This document shows, piece after piece, positions 34,498-43,948 of a stretch of 55,349 nt of DNA. A program made the translations under genes and the position numbers. Origin of the DNA: Deltaproteobacteria bacterium (GTDB lineage: Bacteria; Desulfobacterota; GWC2-55-46; UBA9637). The stretch lies in contig JACRML010000088.1 of assembly GCA_016214995.1 (NCBI GenBank), forward strand, positions 1 through 55,349, written 5' to 3'. Position 1 is the stretch's first letter, and each line of letters begins with the position of its first letter. Under the pieces are notes generated by a model that worked only from the letters and a program-made list of their open reading frames with translations, did not search any database and was not told where the DNA came from.

Positions 34498-35823
34498 ATG
34501 AAGAATTTTCTTAACGCATACATAAATCAACATGGCGCTACGCCGCGACTGGCTTTCCGCAGTTTGATGCAGTGTGCTATAGACTCCGACTTCGTCCGCA
34601 AGGTAACCGAAACATTTGCCACAAGAATCTTTCTTATCGGTATCGGCTTAGTTACTGGCGTGATTGTTGCAAGGATTCTTGGGCCGGAGGGTCGCGGGCT
34701 TTATGGCGTGGCTGTGACTATAGGCGCCATAGGTGTACAGTTCGGAAATATGGGGCTCCATGCTTCCAACACATATTATGTGGCAAGGGATAGGGAGTTG
34801 CTTGCTCCTTTGGTGGGTAATATACTCCTGGTGGGCCTTGTCTTTGGTGGAATCATTTCGGTTCTGGCAGGGGCTCTCTTTTATATCTATCCACACATAG
34901 CTCCTTTAGATGGATTGCTTCTTACGTTAGCCCTTGTGTATATACCGTTAGGCCTTACTTACATGCTTTTACAGAGCCTTTTGCTGGGTATACAGGAGGT
35001 GAGGATATACAATAAGATAGATATTATAAACAGTTTCTTCACTTTTTGCCTCGTAGGGATAGTTATTGCAATAGGGATAGTATCGGTGGAATCGGTTTTT
35101 GCTATGGGGCTGGTAGCTCTCTTTATTGGTTGTGTCTGGATAATGCGGCTACTTCTCACTTACACAGACAGCCCTCCCTTGCCTTCCCTTTCGCTTTTCA
35201 GAAACAATATAAGCTATGGACTTAAGGCATACTTTTCTTCTCTTTTTGTCTTCTTAATGTTGAGGATAGATCTGCTAATGATCAAGTATATTCTCGGCGC
35301 TGAAGAGGCGGGGCATTACTCCATCGCTGTTAATATGGCCGATATGGTTTACATGTTACCCTTGGTAGTCTCAACTATTCTTTACCCGAAGCTCAGTGCA
35401 ATCAAAAACGTGCATGAGAAATGGCGCTATACCAAAAATGTACTTGTGGTGCTTGGTCTGGTAATGTTCGCCATATGCATCTTCTTCGCGCTATTCTCGC
35501 ACGTGATCGTGGGGCTGCTGGTCGGCAAGGTGTATCTCCCCGCCGTACCCGCATTTGTTGTACTCATACCAGCAATTTACCTGCTTTCACTGGGAGGTAT
35601 TCTGGGTAACTTCAACGCCTCAGTCATGATTCCTCCCAGCTCAATACCGTTTACCTTGGGGCTTGCAATCCTCAATATTTTACTCAATCTGGTTTTGATA
35701 GAAAGATACGGTATCGTTGGAGCCTCGGTATCTTCTATGATATGTTATGGGTTGCTGATACCGTTTAATGTATATTATGTCAAGGTCTATCTGAGCAGGG
35801 CTGATGAACTGAGTTCGGAGTAA
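34498..35823 (+). CDS. Wzx-like oligosaccharide flippase
   Basis: The 441-residue protein is almost wholly hydrophobic, with about 12 membrane segments and the MATE/PST-type start FATRIFLIGIGLVTGVIVAR, LGPEGRGLYGV and MGLHASNTYYVARDRE. Wzx proteins flip lipid-linked repeat units to the periplasmic face of the inner membrane. This is the only flippase seen in the locus. A short patch (about 35480-35560) is more GC-rich than its surroundings. It is followed by a family 2 glycosyltransferase after 12 bases. Confidence 0.85.
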   Translation: MKNFLNAYINQHGATPRLAFRSLMQCAIDSDFVRKVTETFATRIFLIGIGLVTGVIVARILGPEGRGLYGVAVTIGAIGVQFGNMGLHASNTYYVARDRELLAPLVGNILLVGLVFGGIISVLAGALFYIYPHIAPLDGLLLTLALVYIPLGLTYMLLQSLLLGIQEVRIYNKIDIINSFFTFCLVGIVIAIGIVSVESVFAMGLVALFIGCVWIMRLLLTYTDSPPLPSLSLFRNNISYGLKAYFSSLFVFLMLRIDLLMIKYILGAEEAGHYSIAVNMADMVYMLPLVVSTILYPKLSAIKNVHEKWRYTKNVLVVLGLVMFAICIFFALFSHVIVGLLVGKVYLPAVPAFVVLIPAIYLLSLGGILGNFNASVMIPPSSIPFTLGLAILNILLNLVLIERYGIVGASVSSMICYGLLIPFNVYYVKVYLSRADELSSE

Positions 35824-35835
35824 AGGGAGACAGAC

Positions 35836-36768
35836 ATGGGAAACACAACCCCTCTCGTCAGTATAGTAATGGCGTCGCTCAACCAGGGGAAGTTTATAAA
35901 GGAGGCGATAGATAGTGTCCTATCGCAAGATTACCATAACATAGAGCTTATTGTAACCGACGGTCTGTCCACCGACAATACAATAGATATCCTCAGATCA
36001 TACGGGGACCGCATCAGGTGGATATCCGAGAAGGACAAAAACCTTACGGATGCAATAAATAAAGGGATAAAGATGAGCAAGGGTAATTTTATCCACTTGC
36101 TGGCCACTGATGAGGTTTTGTGCGAAAAAGCTATTTCCACGCTTGTAAACTATATGAACTCCACTGGCGCAGATATTGTTGTAGGGCAGGGGTTTGCGAT
36201 AGATTCTGACTCAAGGGTGACATACAACATCGACAACTATCTTCCTATAAATTTTGAAGATGTCTTTACACTAAAAAAAACGATGCCCTTCGCATTCTCA
36301 TTTTTCAGGAGGAGTGTATTTGATGATCACGGCCTATTTGACGAGGAGTTCAGGACGTGTACAGACTTCATGTTTTGGCTGACCGTTTTTGAAAAGGTAA
36401 AAATAGTCTTCGTGCCGGAACGTATCGGTAAATTCAGGTACCATGAGGCCTCATGGACAGGGAACCCGGCATTGAGCCGCAAGATATTTGAGGCTAAGTC
36501 CATGGCATTAGATAAATTTTTCCACAGGGACCCCTCCTATCGGCACTTACAGGGGATTGCCCGCGTTGGAGCATATGCAGGGCTTTTCATGGCTCATTGT
36601 AACTGTGGAAGGTATGGCAAGGCCATTGAAACTATTATTCGGAGTTTCATCGGACATCCTATTGCCACTTTAAAATGGAATGAAGGAAAGATGCTTCATT
36701 ATATCCATCACAGCATTATAACTATGATTAAGAAGACCTTTCGCATCGAACGAAAGATATTTAGGTAG
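35836..36768 (+). CDS. Family 2 glycosyltransferase
   Basis: The start is a GT2 (GT-A fold) domain: LVSIVMASLNQGKFIKEAID, SVLSQDYHNIELIVTDGLST, ISEKDKNLTDAINKGIK and GNFIHLLATDEVL. GT2 enzymes move sugars from nucleotide donors with an acidic metal site. A short C-terminal region rich in basic residues follows. AGGGAGA precedes the ATG. The donor and acceptor cannot be read from sequence. Confidence 0.87.
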   Translation: MGNTTPLVSIVMASLNQGKFIKEAIDSVLSQDYHNIELIVTDGLSTDNTIDILRSYGDRIRWISEKDKNLTDAINKGIKMSKGNFIHLLATDEVLCEKAISTLVNYMNSTGADIVVGQGFAIDSDSRVTYNIDNYLPINFEDVFTLKKTMPFAFSFFRRSVFDDHGLFDEEFRTCTDFMFWLTVFEKVKIVFVPERIGKFRYHEASWTGNPALSRKIFEAKSMALDKFFHRDPSYRHLQGIARVGAYAGLFMAHCNCGRYGKAIETIIRSFIGHPIATLKWNEGKMLHYIHHSIITMIKKTFRIERKIFR

Positions 36769-36772
36769 AAAA

Positions 36773-37487
36773 ATGGAGACGGACAAGATATCAGCAAAAA
36801 AGGTATGGGGGGCAACTCCTGCTGGCGCTGCTTTTGGTAGGCAGGCCGAAATAGGGACTAGAGATTTTTTTGAAAATGTCATCAGTCGACGCTCGGCATA
36901 TGAGATGCATGGCTTTACGACCTTGTTCCTTTTCCCTCCTTCCGGGACAAGAAGGTTCTCGAGATAGGGTGTGGGGCTGGCTATGACGTATGGCAGGAGA
37001 TGCAGAAAATCTTCAGTTTAAAGATGGGTCTTTTGATGTCGTATTCTCTAATGGAGTTTTACACCACACCCCTGATATTGAAAAAAGCTTTAGAGAAGCC
37101 CAACGAGTGCTTCGCAGGGGCGGTGAATTCTGGGTAATTCTCTACCACAAAAATTCCGTTTTTTACTGGATATCATTGCTGCTATTCGACCACATTCTCA
37201 AACTGGGATTTCTGAAGAGGAGTTTTCGCGAACGTCTATCGATGATCGAATATACCACAAGCAAGGAGCTTCCTCTTGTTAACGTCTATAGCAGACGGCA
37301 ATTGAGAAAGCTCCTGGTAGCAACTGGGTTTGAGGTGGAAGCCATCTGGGTAAGAAGATTAATTGAGGAAGAATTGCCCCCGCTTCCTCTTTTGGGCAGG
37401 CTCTGGAAGTTTATCCCGCAGAATTGGCTCGATAGATTGGGCAACGTTTTTGGTTGGTACGTCATCGCTCAAGCGAAGAAACGATAA
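36773..37487 (+). pseudogene. Broken class I methyltransferase
   Basis: Three frames are needed to read this gene. The first part gives KKVWGATPAGAAFGRQAEIG (36773 on). Then KKVLEIGCGAGYDVWQ comes from another frame (about 36946-36995), and the rest, GDAENLQFKDGSFDVVFSNG to GWYVIAQAKKR, from a third frame (36990-37487). The residues normally found between GYDVW and GDAENL (about 35-40 amino acids, with the motif II acidic residue) are absent. So a frameshift and an internal deletion removed part of the AdoMet site. The remaining frames can make only fragments. Confidence 0.8.
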
Positions 37488-37492
37488 GCACC

Positions 37493-39094
37493 ATGAGACT
37501 TTTTATAACCTACAACACTTCAAACGTTCCGGCAGTATCGATCACCTCCTTGTTAGTCACACTGGAGGCACTCCGGGAATGGGCTACGAGTGGTAAAATT
37601 ATACTCCACCTGTTTCGCTATACGCATGTTGAACTGTCCACCTATCGTAGCGATGTCATCCCGAGACCTTTTTTTGTTAAACTCGTTCTCCGCTTGTTGA
37701 GCAGAGGCGAAAGCATTGTAAAAGACGACCTGGGGCATACGGAGCAGATAACGCTGCTGAGCCTGACTATCTGTTTTCTGAATTTTCTGAAAGACGCGTG
37801 GAGGAAACGGGGCGCGCTGAAAGATATTCTCAATCATGTTTCACGACTCGAGAAATCTTCCATAAAACCTTCAACAGCAATGAATATTAATTTGGCTGCT
37901 TCTCCCGTCTATCTTCGCACGGATTTGCTTTTCGGCATTTCGTCCGGCGGATCCATCGGTCATATCTCGGGTGTATTAAACAACCTGAATAATTTTACCG
38001 GTAATCCCATTTTCTTGACCACTGATGCGATACCAACCGTCCGTCATGACATCGAAACACGGTACCTCCAGCCCAATCAGCATTTCTGGGATTTTGCAGA
38101 ATTACCCCCTCTTCTCGTCAACAGAACGTTTGAAAAGCAGGCGAATACCTTGCTCGCGGATAATAAACCGGCATTTGTGTATCAGCGTTACTGCTGGAAC
38201 AACTATACAGGACTAACACTTGCTCAACGGTTTCACGTCCCATTTATTCTGGAGTACAACGGTTCTGAAATCTGGGTCGCACGTCACTGGAGCAAGCCTC
38301 TTAAGTATGAGGCGTTAGCCGAGCGTATAGAACTCCTGAATCTGAGAGCTGCGGACGTAATCGTCGTCGTAAGCGAACCGTTGAGAGTTGAACTCGTCGG
38401 ACGAGGTATCGACAGGAATAGGATCCTTGTAAACCCGAACGGAGTCGATTCCGAGCGATATAAACCTGAGATGGATGGTTCAGTAGTCCGCAACAAATTT
38501 GCGCTGAACGGCAAGACCGTCATCGGCTTCATCGGCACCTTCGGCCGCTGGCACGGGGCTGAGGTTTTGGCAGAGGCTTTCGGCCGGTTGCTGAAAGAAT
38601 ATCCTGTGTATCGGGATTCTGTGAGACTTCTGATGATCGGGGACGGCATGACCATGCCACAGGTCAAGGAAAACTTGGCTAAATATAATGTCAATGATAG
38701 TTGTATCCTGACCGGTCGCATTCCCCAGGAAGAAGGCCCGGCCCATCTCGCTGCCTGCGATATCCTGGCATCGCCTCATGTCCCGAACCCGGACGGCACT
38801 CCCTTCTTCGGCTCGCCCACCAAGCTCTTCGAGTACATGGCCATGGGCAAGGGCATCGTGGCCTCGGATCTCGACCAGATCGGCGAAATCTTGAAACATG
38901 ACAAGACAGCCTGGATGGTAAAGCCGGGAGACGCGCAGTCCCTGATGCTCGGCCTCAAAAAGCTGATCGATGATGCGGCATTGCGGGAACAACTTGGACA
39001 GTCAGCGCGTCGCGACGTTGTGGCCAATTATACATGGGAAAAACACACGCGGAAAATCATCGAAAAGCTAAAGCAGGTCACCGGTTCTGCGTGA
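37493..39094 (+). CDS. Family 4 glycosyltransferase
   Basis: The 533-residue protein has a GT-B fold: an N-terminal half with SSGGSIGHISGVLNNLNNF and a C-terminal GT1 domain with VNPNGVDSERYKPEMDG, GKTVIGFIGTFGRWHGAEVL, LLMIGDGMTMPQVKENL and GSPTKLFEYMAMGKGIVAS. I use the ATG at 37493 because the frame before it overlaps the broken methyltransferase. The gene is more GC-rich than the perosamine block, rising towards its 3' end. It is a retaining glycosyltransferase of unknown donor. Confidence 0.85.
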   Translation: MRLFITYNTSNVPAVSITSLLVTLEALREWATSGKIILHLFRYTHVELSTYRSDVIPRPFFVKLVLRLLSRGESIVKDDLGHTEQITLLSLTICFLNFLKDAWRKRGALKDILNHVSRLEKSSIKPSTAMNINLAASPVYLRTDLLFGISSGGSIGHISGVLNNLNNFTGNPIFLTTDAIPTVRHDIETRYLQPNQHFWDFAELPPLLVNRTFEKQANTLLADNKPAFVYQRYCWNNYTGLTLAQRFHVPFILEYNGSEIWVARHWSKPLKYEALAERIELLNLRAADVIVVVSEPLRVELVGRGIDRNRILVNPNGVDSERYKPEMDGSVVRNKFALNGKTVIGFIGTFGRWHGAEVLAEAFGRLLKEYPVYRDSVRLLMIGDGMTMPQVKENLAKYNVNDSCILTGRIPQEEGPAHLAACDILASPHVPNPDGTPFFGSPTKLFEYMAMGKGIVASDLDQIGEILKHDKTAWMVKPGDAQSLMLGLKKLIDDAALREQLGQSARRDVVANYTWEKHTRKIIEKLKQVTGSA

Positions 39095-39106
39095 CGCCAT
39101 AATCCC

Positions 39107-41164
39107 ATGCCGACCTTGCAATATTACATACATCAGCTCCGGCTACTCCCCATGCGGGAGATCGTCCGGCGTGCGAATGAGATCGGGACGCGTTTCGGCC
39201 GCGACCGCATCGGAAAGGTACGAGCGCGCGTTTTTGGGACGACGATATCGGACCGCGATTTCATTGCGAACGCTTTCGGCGGCGCGTTTCCGGATAAAGG
39301 CGCGCTTTTTGCTCATTTCCGAGCGCGGACGAAGCCGTCGTTCATCGTTGCTCGCGACAACATGGCAGCCGCTCTTTCCGAACTCTCGCCGACGGAGAAG
39401 GAAGCCATCATTTCCCTGGCCGACAAGACTTGCGATCATATCTTCGACCTCTTGGGCTCCGGCGACGCGCATCTTGGCGACAGCATCGACTGGCATCAGG
39501 ATTTCAAGACCGGTTATCGCTGGAACTCGGACACCTACTACAGGGACATAAAGATACCCTACGGCAAGGCGGACATCAAGGTGCCCTGGGAACTGTCGCG
39601 CTTTTACCATGCAGCCGTCTTGGGACAGGCCTACCAGTTGACGAACAACGAGAAATACGCCCGGGAGTTCGTGAGCCAGGTGAGCGGTTGGATCAACGAG
39701 AACAACCCGAAATTCGGCGTGAACTGGAACTGCACCATGGACATCGCCATTCGCGTCTGCAACTGGATCCTGGGCTATGCGTATTTCCAGGATTCGCCGT
39801 CCCTCACCGATGAGTTTGTGGTCAAATTCCTGAAGAGCCTATACCAGCACGGCCTGCATATCCGGGAGAACCTTGAATACAGCGAGACGTTCAATTCGAA
39901 CCATTATCTCTCGAACATTGCGGGCATGGTGTATCTTGGCACTTTGTTTCCGGAATTCAAGGAATCTGCCGAGTGGCGGACCTTCGGCATCAGAGAGTTG
40001 AAGAACGAAATGATGAAACAGGTTTATCCGGACGGCTGTGACTTCGAGGCTTCAACCTGCTATCATCGCCTCGTCCTTGAGCTCTTCTTCTATTCCACGC
40101 TCGTAGCAATAACGAATGACGGAGATTTTACGGGCACGAACTACCAGGCCGTTACCGACAAGCTCTTCGGCAGAGAGTATCGCGAAAGGCTCTCCGGGAT
40201 GTTTGAGGCCATGCTTTTTCTCCTCAAGCCGAACGGCGCAATGCCCCAGATCGGCGACAACGACAGCGGCAGACTGCATGTCTTCACAGCGCGGCACATC
40301 CTCGATATGCGGTACCTTTTGTGCCTCGGGGCAATTTTTTTCAAAGAACCGAAATTCAAGGTCAGGGAATTCTGGTTCTGCGAAGAGGCCCTTTGGGTCT
40401 TCGGCTCGAAGGGCCTCGCCACCTGGCAGGCGCTTGAGGAGAGAACGCTTGCTGTAATCGGAAGCCATGCCTTTCCCGACGCCGGCTGGTTTGTCATGCG
40501 AAACGAAAGGGATTATATTGTCATCTCCTGCGGCCCCAATGGTCAGAAAGGAAACGGTGGGCACGCCCATAACGACAAACTTTCTTTCGAGCTATGCATG
40601 GATGGTAAAGACATTTTTGTTGACCCGGGGACTTACCTATATACCCCTGAACCTGAAATGAGGAATCTCTTCCGGTCAACATCTTATCACAATACCGTTG
40701 TCGTGAATGGCATGGAACAAAACAGCTACGATAATGGATTCCTCTTCATGCTTAGGGATGAATCAAAGGCGAGCAGGGTTATGTGGGAATCAGGCAGGGA
40801 ATATGACCATTTCATAGGAGAACACCTTGGTTTCAATAGTAACGGATTCCATCACCGGCGCGAGGTGTATTTTGATAAATCAGAAAGGGTTTATAGGATT
40901 GTCGACAAAATAACGGGAGATAACCCACAATCAAAGGTATATTTCTATCTGAAGCCGGGTGTAGCAGTGAAAAAGATTAAAGACGGGATATTCAAGGTGG
41001 AAGATGTTATCGTTAGATTCTCGGGTTTTTATAAGATAGATGTTTTTAATTCATGGTATTCCAAGGAATACGGCTTTAAGGAGTCAAATAGATGCATAAG
41101 GGTATCCTTCGGTGATGCATTAGAGACCAGCATCTGCTGTGAAGACTTAATGGTGTCACCATGA
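39107..41164 (+). CDS. Heparinase II/III-family (alginate-lyase-like) protein
   Basis: The 685-residue protein has an alpha/alpha toroid (about 130-410), with DIAIRVCNWILGYAYFQ, NSNHYLSNIAGMVYLG and STCYHRLVLELFFYST. A C-terminal beta-sandwich domain follows (about 450-680), starting DAGWFVMRNERDYIVISC, NGGHAHNDKLSFEL and GKDIFVDPGTYLY. Such proteins are polysaccharide lyases or processing enzymes in capsule-like loci and usually pair with the two-domain oxidoreductase found at 24304. Up to about 40520 the DNA is GC-rich; after that it returns to local composition within the gene. No signal peptide is visible. It overlaps the next gene by four bases. Confidence 0.82.
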   Translation: MPTLQYYIHQLRLLPMREIVRRANEIGTRFGRDRIGKVRARVFGTTISDRDFIANAFGGAFPDKGALFAHFRARTKPSFIVARDNMAAALSELSPTEKEAIISLADKTCDHIFDLLGSGDAHLGDSIDWHQDFKTGYRWNSDTYYRDIKIPYGKADIKVPWELSRFYHAAVLGQAYQLTNNEKYAREFVSQVSGWINENNPKFGVNWNCTMDIAIRVCNWILGYAYFQDSPSLTDEFVVKFLKSLYQHGLHIRENLEYSETFNSNHYLSNIAGMVYLGTLFPEFKESAEWRTFGIRELKNEMMKQVYPDGCDFEASTCYHRLVLELFFYSTLVAITNDGDFTGTNYQAVTDKLFGREYRERLSGMFEAMLFLLKPNGAMPQIGDNDSGRLHVFTARHILDMRYLLCLGAIFFKEPKFKVREFWFCEEALWVFGSKGLATWQALEERTLAVIGSHAFPDAGWFVMRNERDYIVISCGPNGQKGNGGHAHNDKLSFELCMDGKDIFVDPGTYLYTPEPEMRNLFRSTSYHNTVVVNGMEQNSYDNGFLFMLRDESKASRVMWESGREYDHFIGEHLGFNSNGFHHRREVYFDKSERVYRIVDKITGDNPQSKVYFYLKPGVAVKKIKDGIFKVEDVIVRFSGFYKIDVFNSWYSKEYGFKESNRCIRVSFGDALETSICCEDLMVSP

Positions 41165-42411
41165 ATAAGGTGCTGATAGTGTCTCCATTTTTTCCGCCCT
41201 TCGAAAAGGTAGGGGCTGTAAAGCGGGTCGAGGGTTTCGTGAAGAACCTGCCTGAAAACCACTGGAGCCCCATAGTTTTAACCATGGACTGGGGGTACAA
41301 TGACCTGCAGATTCAACAGGATAAGAGGCTCTATTTTACAAGGAATATAGCCTTTGCCTCATGGAAGGCGTATGAGGTTGCAGACCTACGGGCAGCAGAA
41401 TCATGGAAGTCGATACTTCTGAAAAAACTCATCAGGTTTGTCAGGCCTATCAAAAAATATCTTCTGCCGCCTGATGAACTGGTACTTTGGGCACTCTGGG
41501 CCGTCCCACTAAGTAGAAGAGTAATAAAATCGGAGAAGCCCAATGTTATCTTTGTCACCGCCCCGCCATATTCATCCCTCCTGACGGCAGTGATATTGAA
41601 GAAGATGTCCGGGCTACCATTAGTTTGTGACATACGCGACGACTGGATAGGAAACCCGTTAATGGAGAAGGAGAGCAGGTTCCTGAGGTTTATAGAGAGG
41701 AGAATGGAGCAATGGGTGGTCCGCAATTCAGACAGGGTAGTGGTAATGACGCCTGCCAGCCTTGATCTGTGGCGCAGCCGATATCCTGAAGACAAGGCCA
41801 AGATCTGCCTTATCGAAAACGGTTATAACGAAGAAGAGTTCCGTGCCATAGTCCCTCACAGATTTCAGGATTTTGCTTTGGTTCATGTCGGGTCCCTTGA
41901 ATTGAACAGGTCGCCGGAACTGGTTTACAAGGCACTTTCAAGGATTGGTGCAAAAGGGAAGCGCATACACTTTTACCAGTACGGCCTTGCCTTGCGTGAT
42001 TTCCAGGATATGGCCTCACGCTACGGGATTGAAGATGTGGTTCACTTTGAAGGTATAATAAAGAGTGACGAGGCGATTGCCAGGATAAAAGGCGCTTCCA
42101 TGCTGGTTCTATTGCCCACCCAGAATGCACCTACAGCCATCCCCGGCAAGGCCTATGAATACCTCAGAACAGGTAAACCCATCCTGATGATATCCGAACG
42201 GAATTCGGCAACGGAGTTCATGAACAACTTCCCCAACGTTTACCATGTGGAACCGGATGATGAACAGAGGTGTATTGACATAATAGATGAAATATATAAA
42301 AGAAAAGACACGCTCAGGACTGATATGAAGGGCAAGGGAATTGAAAGGTATGATAGAAGGAAATTGACAAAGGAGCTTGCAAATGTGTTTAATTTGCTCC
42401 TTGAAAAGTGA
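41161..42411 (+). CDS. Family 4 glycosyltransferase
   Basis: Starts MNKVLIVSPFFPPFEKVGAV, then VFVTAPPYSSLLTAVILKKM-type text (IFVTAPPYSS), LVCDIRDDWIGNPLMEKE and VVMTPASLDLWRSRYPEDK, followed by CLIENGYNEEEF, VHVGSLELNRSPELV and GKAYEYLRTGKPILMIS. This is a GT-B glycosyltransferase of the WcaI/Bme6-like type found in exopolysaccharide loci. It is 416 residues, a full length. It overlaps the heparinase-like gene by four bases (ATGA) and is followed after six bases by a methyltransferase. Confidence 0.87.
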   Translation: MNKVLIVSPFFPPFEKVGAVKRVEGFVKNLPENHWSPIVLTMDWGYNDLQIQQDKRLYFTRNIAFASWKAYEVADLRAAESWKSILLKKLIRFVRPIKKYLLPPDELVLWALWAVPLSRRVIKSEKPNVIFVTAPPYSSLLTAVILKKMSGLPLVCDIRDDWIGNPLMEKESRFLRFIERRMEQWVVRNSDRVVVMTPASLDLWRSRYPEDKAKICLIENGYNEEEFRAIVPHRFQDFALVHVGSLELNRSPELVYKALSRIGAKGKRIHFYQYGLALRDFQDMASRYGIEDVVHFEGIIKSDEAIARIKGASMLVLLPTQNAPTAIPGKAYEYLRTGKPILMISERNSATEFMNNFPNVYHVEPDDEQRCIDIIDEIYKRKDTLRTDMKGKGIERYDRRKLTKELANVFNLLLEK

Positions 42412-42417
42412 ATCGAG

Positions 42418-43197
42418 ATGAAAAAGATATATACGTTCCGCAATACAGCGCAGCAGCAGGAGCATTTGTGGGATAGGCACACCGTTACTGAAGAAGTTGC
42501 GGCTTGTTCCCAAAGGAACATTATGGACACGTTTTTAAAATACCTGCCGAAAAACGAACCCATTCTCGAGGCTGGCTGCGGTCTCGGCGCCTGGGTGATC
42601 TTTTTAAGCGAGAAGGGTTATGATATCGCCGGAATAGACAATAACAAGGCCGTGATAGACAAACTTAAAGCCTGGAACCCTTCCCTCAAAGTTCAGTATG
42701 GGGACATAAGAAGGCTGCCATACTATGACAATGCTCTTGGGGCGTATATCTCATTAGGAGTAGTCGAACATTTCGAGGAAGGGTGCGAAGATGCCTTGAA
42801 GGAGGCTTATCGGGTACTAAAGCCAGGAGGGACGATCTTCTTTACTGTTCCCATGGAAAATATATTTAGAAAGATAATCTCTCACCCTTTAAGGGCGATA
42901 TATCTGTATTGGCGAAGACTAAAGGGGGACTCTATTCATTTTGCAGAATATAGATATAACAGGCAGGAGGCGGAGAATCTGTTGAAGAAATACGGTTTTG
43001 AGATTGTTCTTTCAGATTGGGATGATTTTGCAGATAAAAGGAAGTCTCTCGGTATATGGGCCGATTTCCCACAACTCCACGACAAAAGGTTATATAAACT
43101 GAATATCATTGGCAGGACTATGGCAATTGTGATGAACTCCTTGTCGAGATGGACTGCGACCGCAGGGGTTTTTTGCCTGGCGAAGAAGTTGATTTAG
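42418..43197 (+). CDS. Class I SAM methyltransferase
   Basis: The 259-residue protein has PILEAGCGLGAWVIFLSEKG, IAGIDNNKAVIDKLK, IRRLPYYDNALGAYISLGVV and EAYRVLKPGGTIFFTVPMEN, an intact AdoMet-binding site. The C-terminal region (AEYRYNRQEAENLLKKYGFE) is typical of sugar methyltransferases. It follows the glycosyltransferase closely and may add a methyl group to a sugar or to the lipid-linked chain. Confidence 0.87.
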   Translation: MKKIYTFRNTAQQQEHLWDRHTVTEEVAACSQRNIMDTFLKYLPKNEPILEAGCGLGAWVIFLSEKGYDIAGIDNNKAVIDKLKAWNPSLKVQYGDIRRLPYYDNALGAYISLGVVEHFEEGCEDALKEAYRVLKPGGTIFFTVPMENIFRKIISHPLRAIYLYWRRLKGDSIHFAEYRYNRQEAENLLKKYGFEIVLSDWDDFADKRKSLGIWADFPQLHDKRLYKLNIIGRTMAIVMNSLSRWTATAGVFCLAKKLI

Positions 43198-43261
43198 AGA
43201 CCATGAGAAACATTTGGTGTTTATTTCCAGAAAAGACTAATATAGCAAGGACTTGTATTTA

Positions 43262-43948
43262 TTGAAGATACTCATAGTAACACCTTTTTTGCCTTACCTA
43301 TGCGCAACCCACGCTGGAGGGATATCGGTATTTGAGAGTATAAAGGCCATCTCGAAAGACCATGAGGTTTATCTCTTTTCAAGGATTGAGCCGTTTGAAA
43401 TAAATTATGTTGCAGACTTGAAGCCATTCTGCAAGGAGGTCCATTTTTACATATTTGAGACTCCGGCTTCGAGAAACCCTGTCTCTATAATATTTTCATA
43501 CATGATACTGGGGATGAAGGCGCACCGGCTAATGAAGGAAAATGCGTTTGGTCTGGTTCAGGCAGAATTCACGGAGACGGGATTTGCTATGCGTTCCCCC
43601 AGCATCCCGAGTGTTTTTGTGGCTTATGATGTCATATCGAAACCGGCAAAGAGGAGGCTATATGTCTCAAAAACCTTAAGGAAAAAGATTTTTAATGCCT
43701 TAAGATTTAAGGTCACAAGATTAGTTGAACTGTTTATATCAAGAAAATTCGCTAAAGTCCTTGCCATGCCCGATGGCTACAGGAAAGTCCTCCTTTATCT
43801 TAACAGGGCTATAGATGCAGAGGTGTCGCCTAATCTTCTGCATCCGGATTTTGATGTTTATGTTGGATATGCAGGGGGCGAGGCGGAGACACTGCTCTTT
43901 GCCGGGGCCATGCACCGGGATGTCAATGTAGAGGCAGTGCCTGCATGA
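43262..43948 (+). pseudogene. Family 4 glycosyltransferase, N-terminal half only
   Basis: From the TTG at 43262 (AAGGA about 10 bases upstream) the frame reads KILIVTPFLPYLCATHAGGI and later VQAEFTETGFAMRSPSIPSV. It runs up to AGGEAETLLFAGAMHRDVNV and EAVPA, then stops with a TGA that overlaps the next start. GT4 proteins go on after FAGAMHRD with the C-terminal sugar-nucleotide-binding half, which is absent. So about 230 residues of roughly 400 remain. It is likely a deletion product joined to the following gene. A 20-codon frame at 43203 just upstream (MRNIWCLFPEK) may be another trace. Confidence 0.7.

Noticed and set aside
37454-37492. Longer start for the family 4 glycosyltransferase
   Set aside because: The extra 13 residues overlap the methyltransferase end; the ATG at 37493 begins the typical MRLFITYNT.
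39143-40570. Several long frames on both strands over the heparinase-like gene
   Set aside because: High G+C makes shadow frames common; only the plus-strand 685-residue frame shows family motifs.
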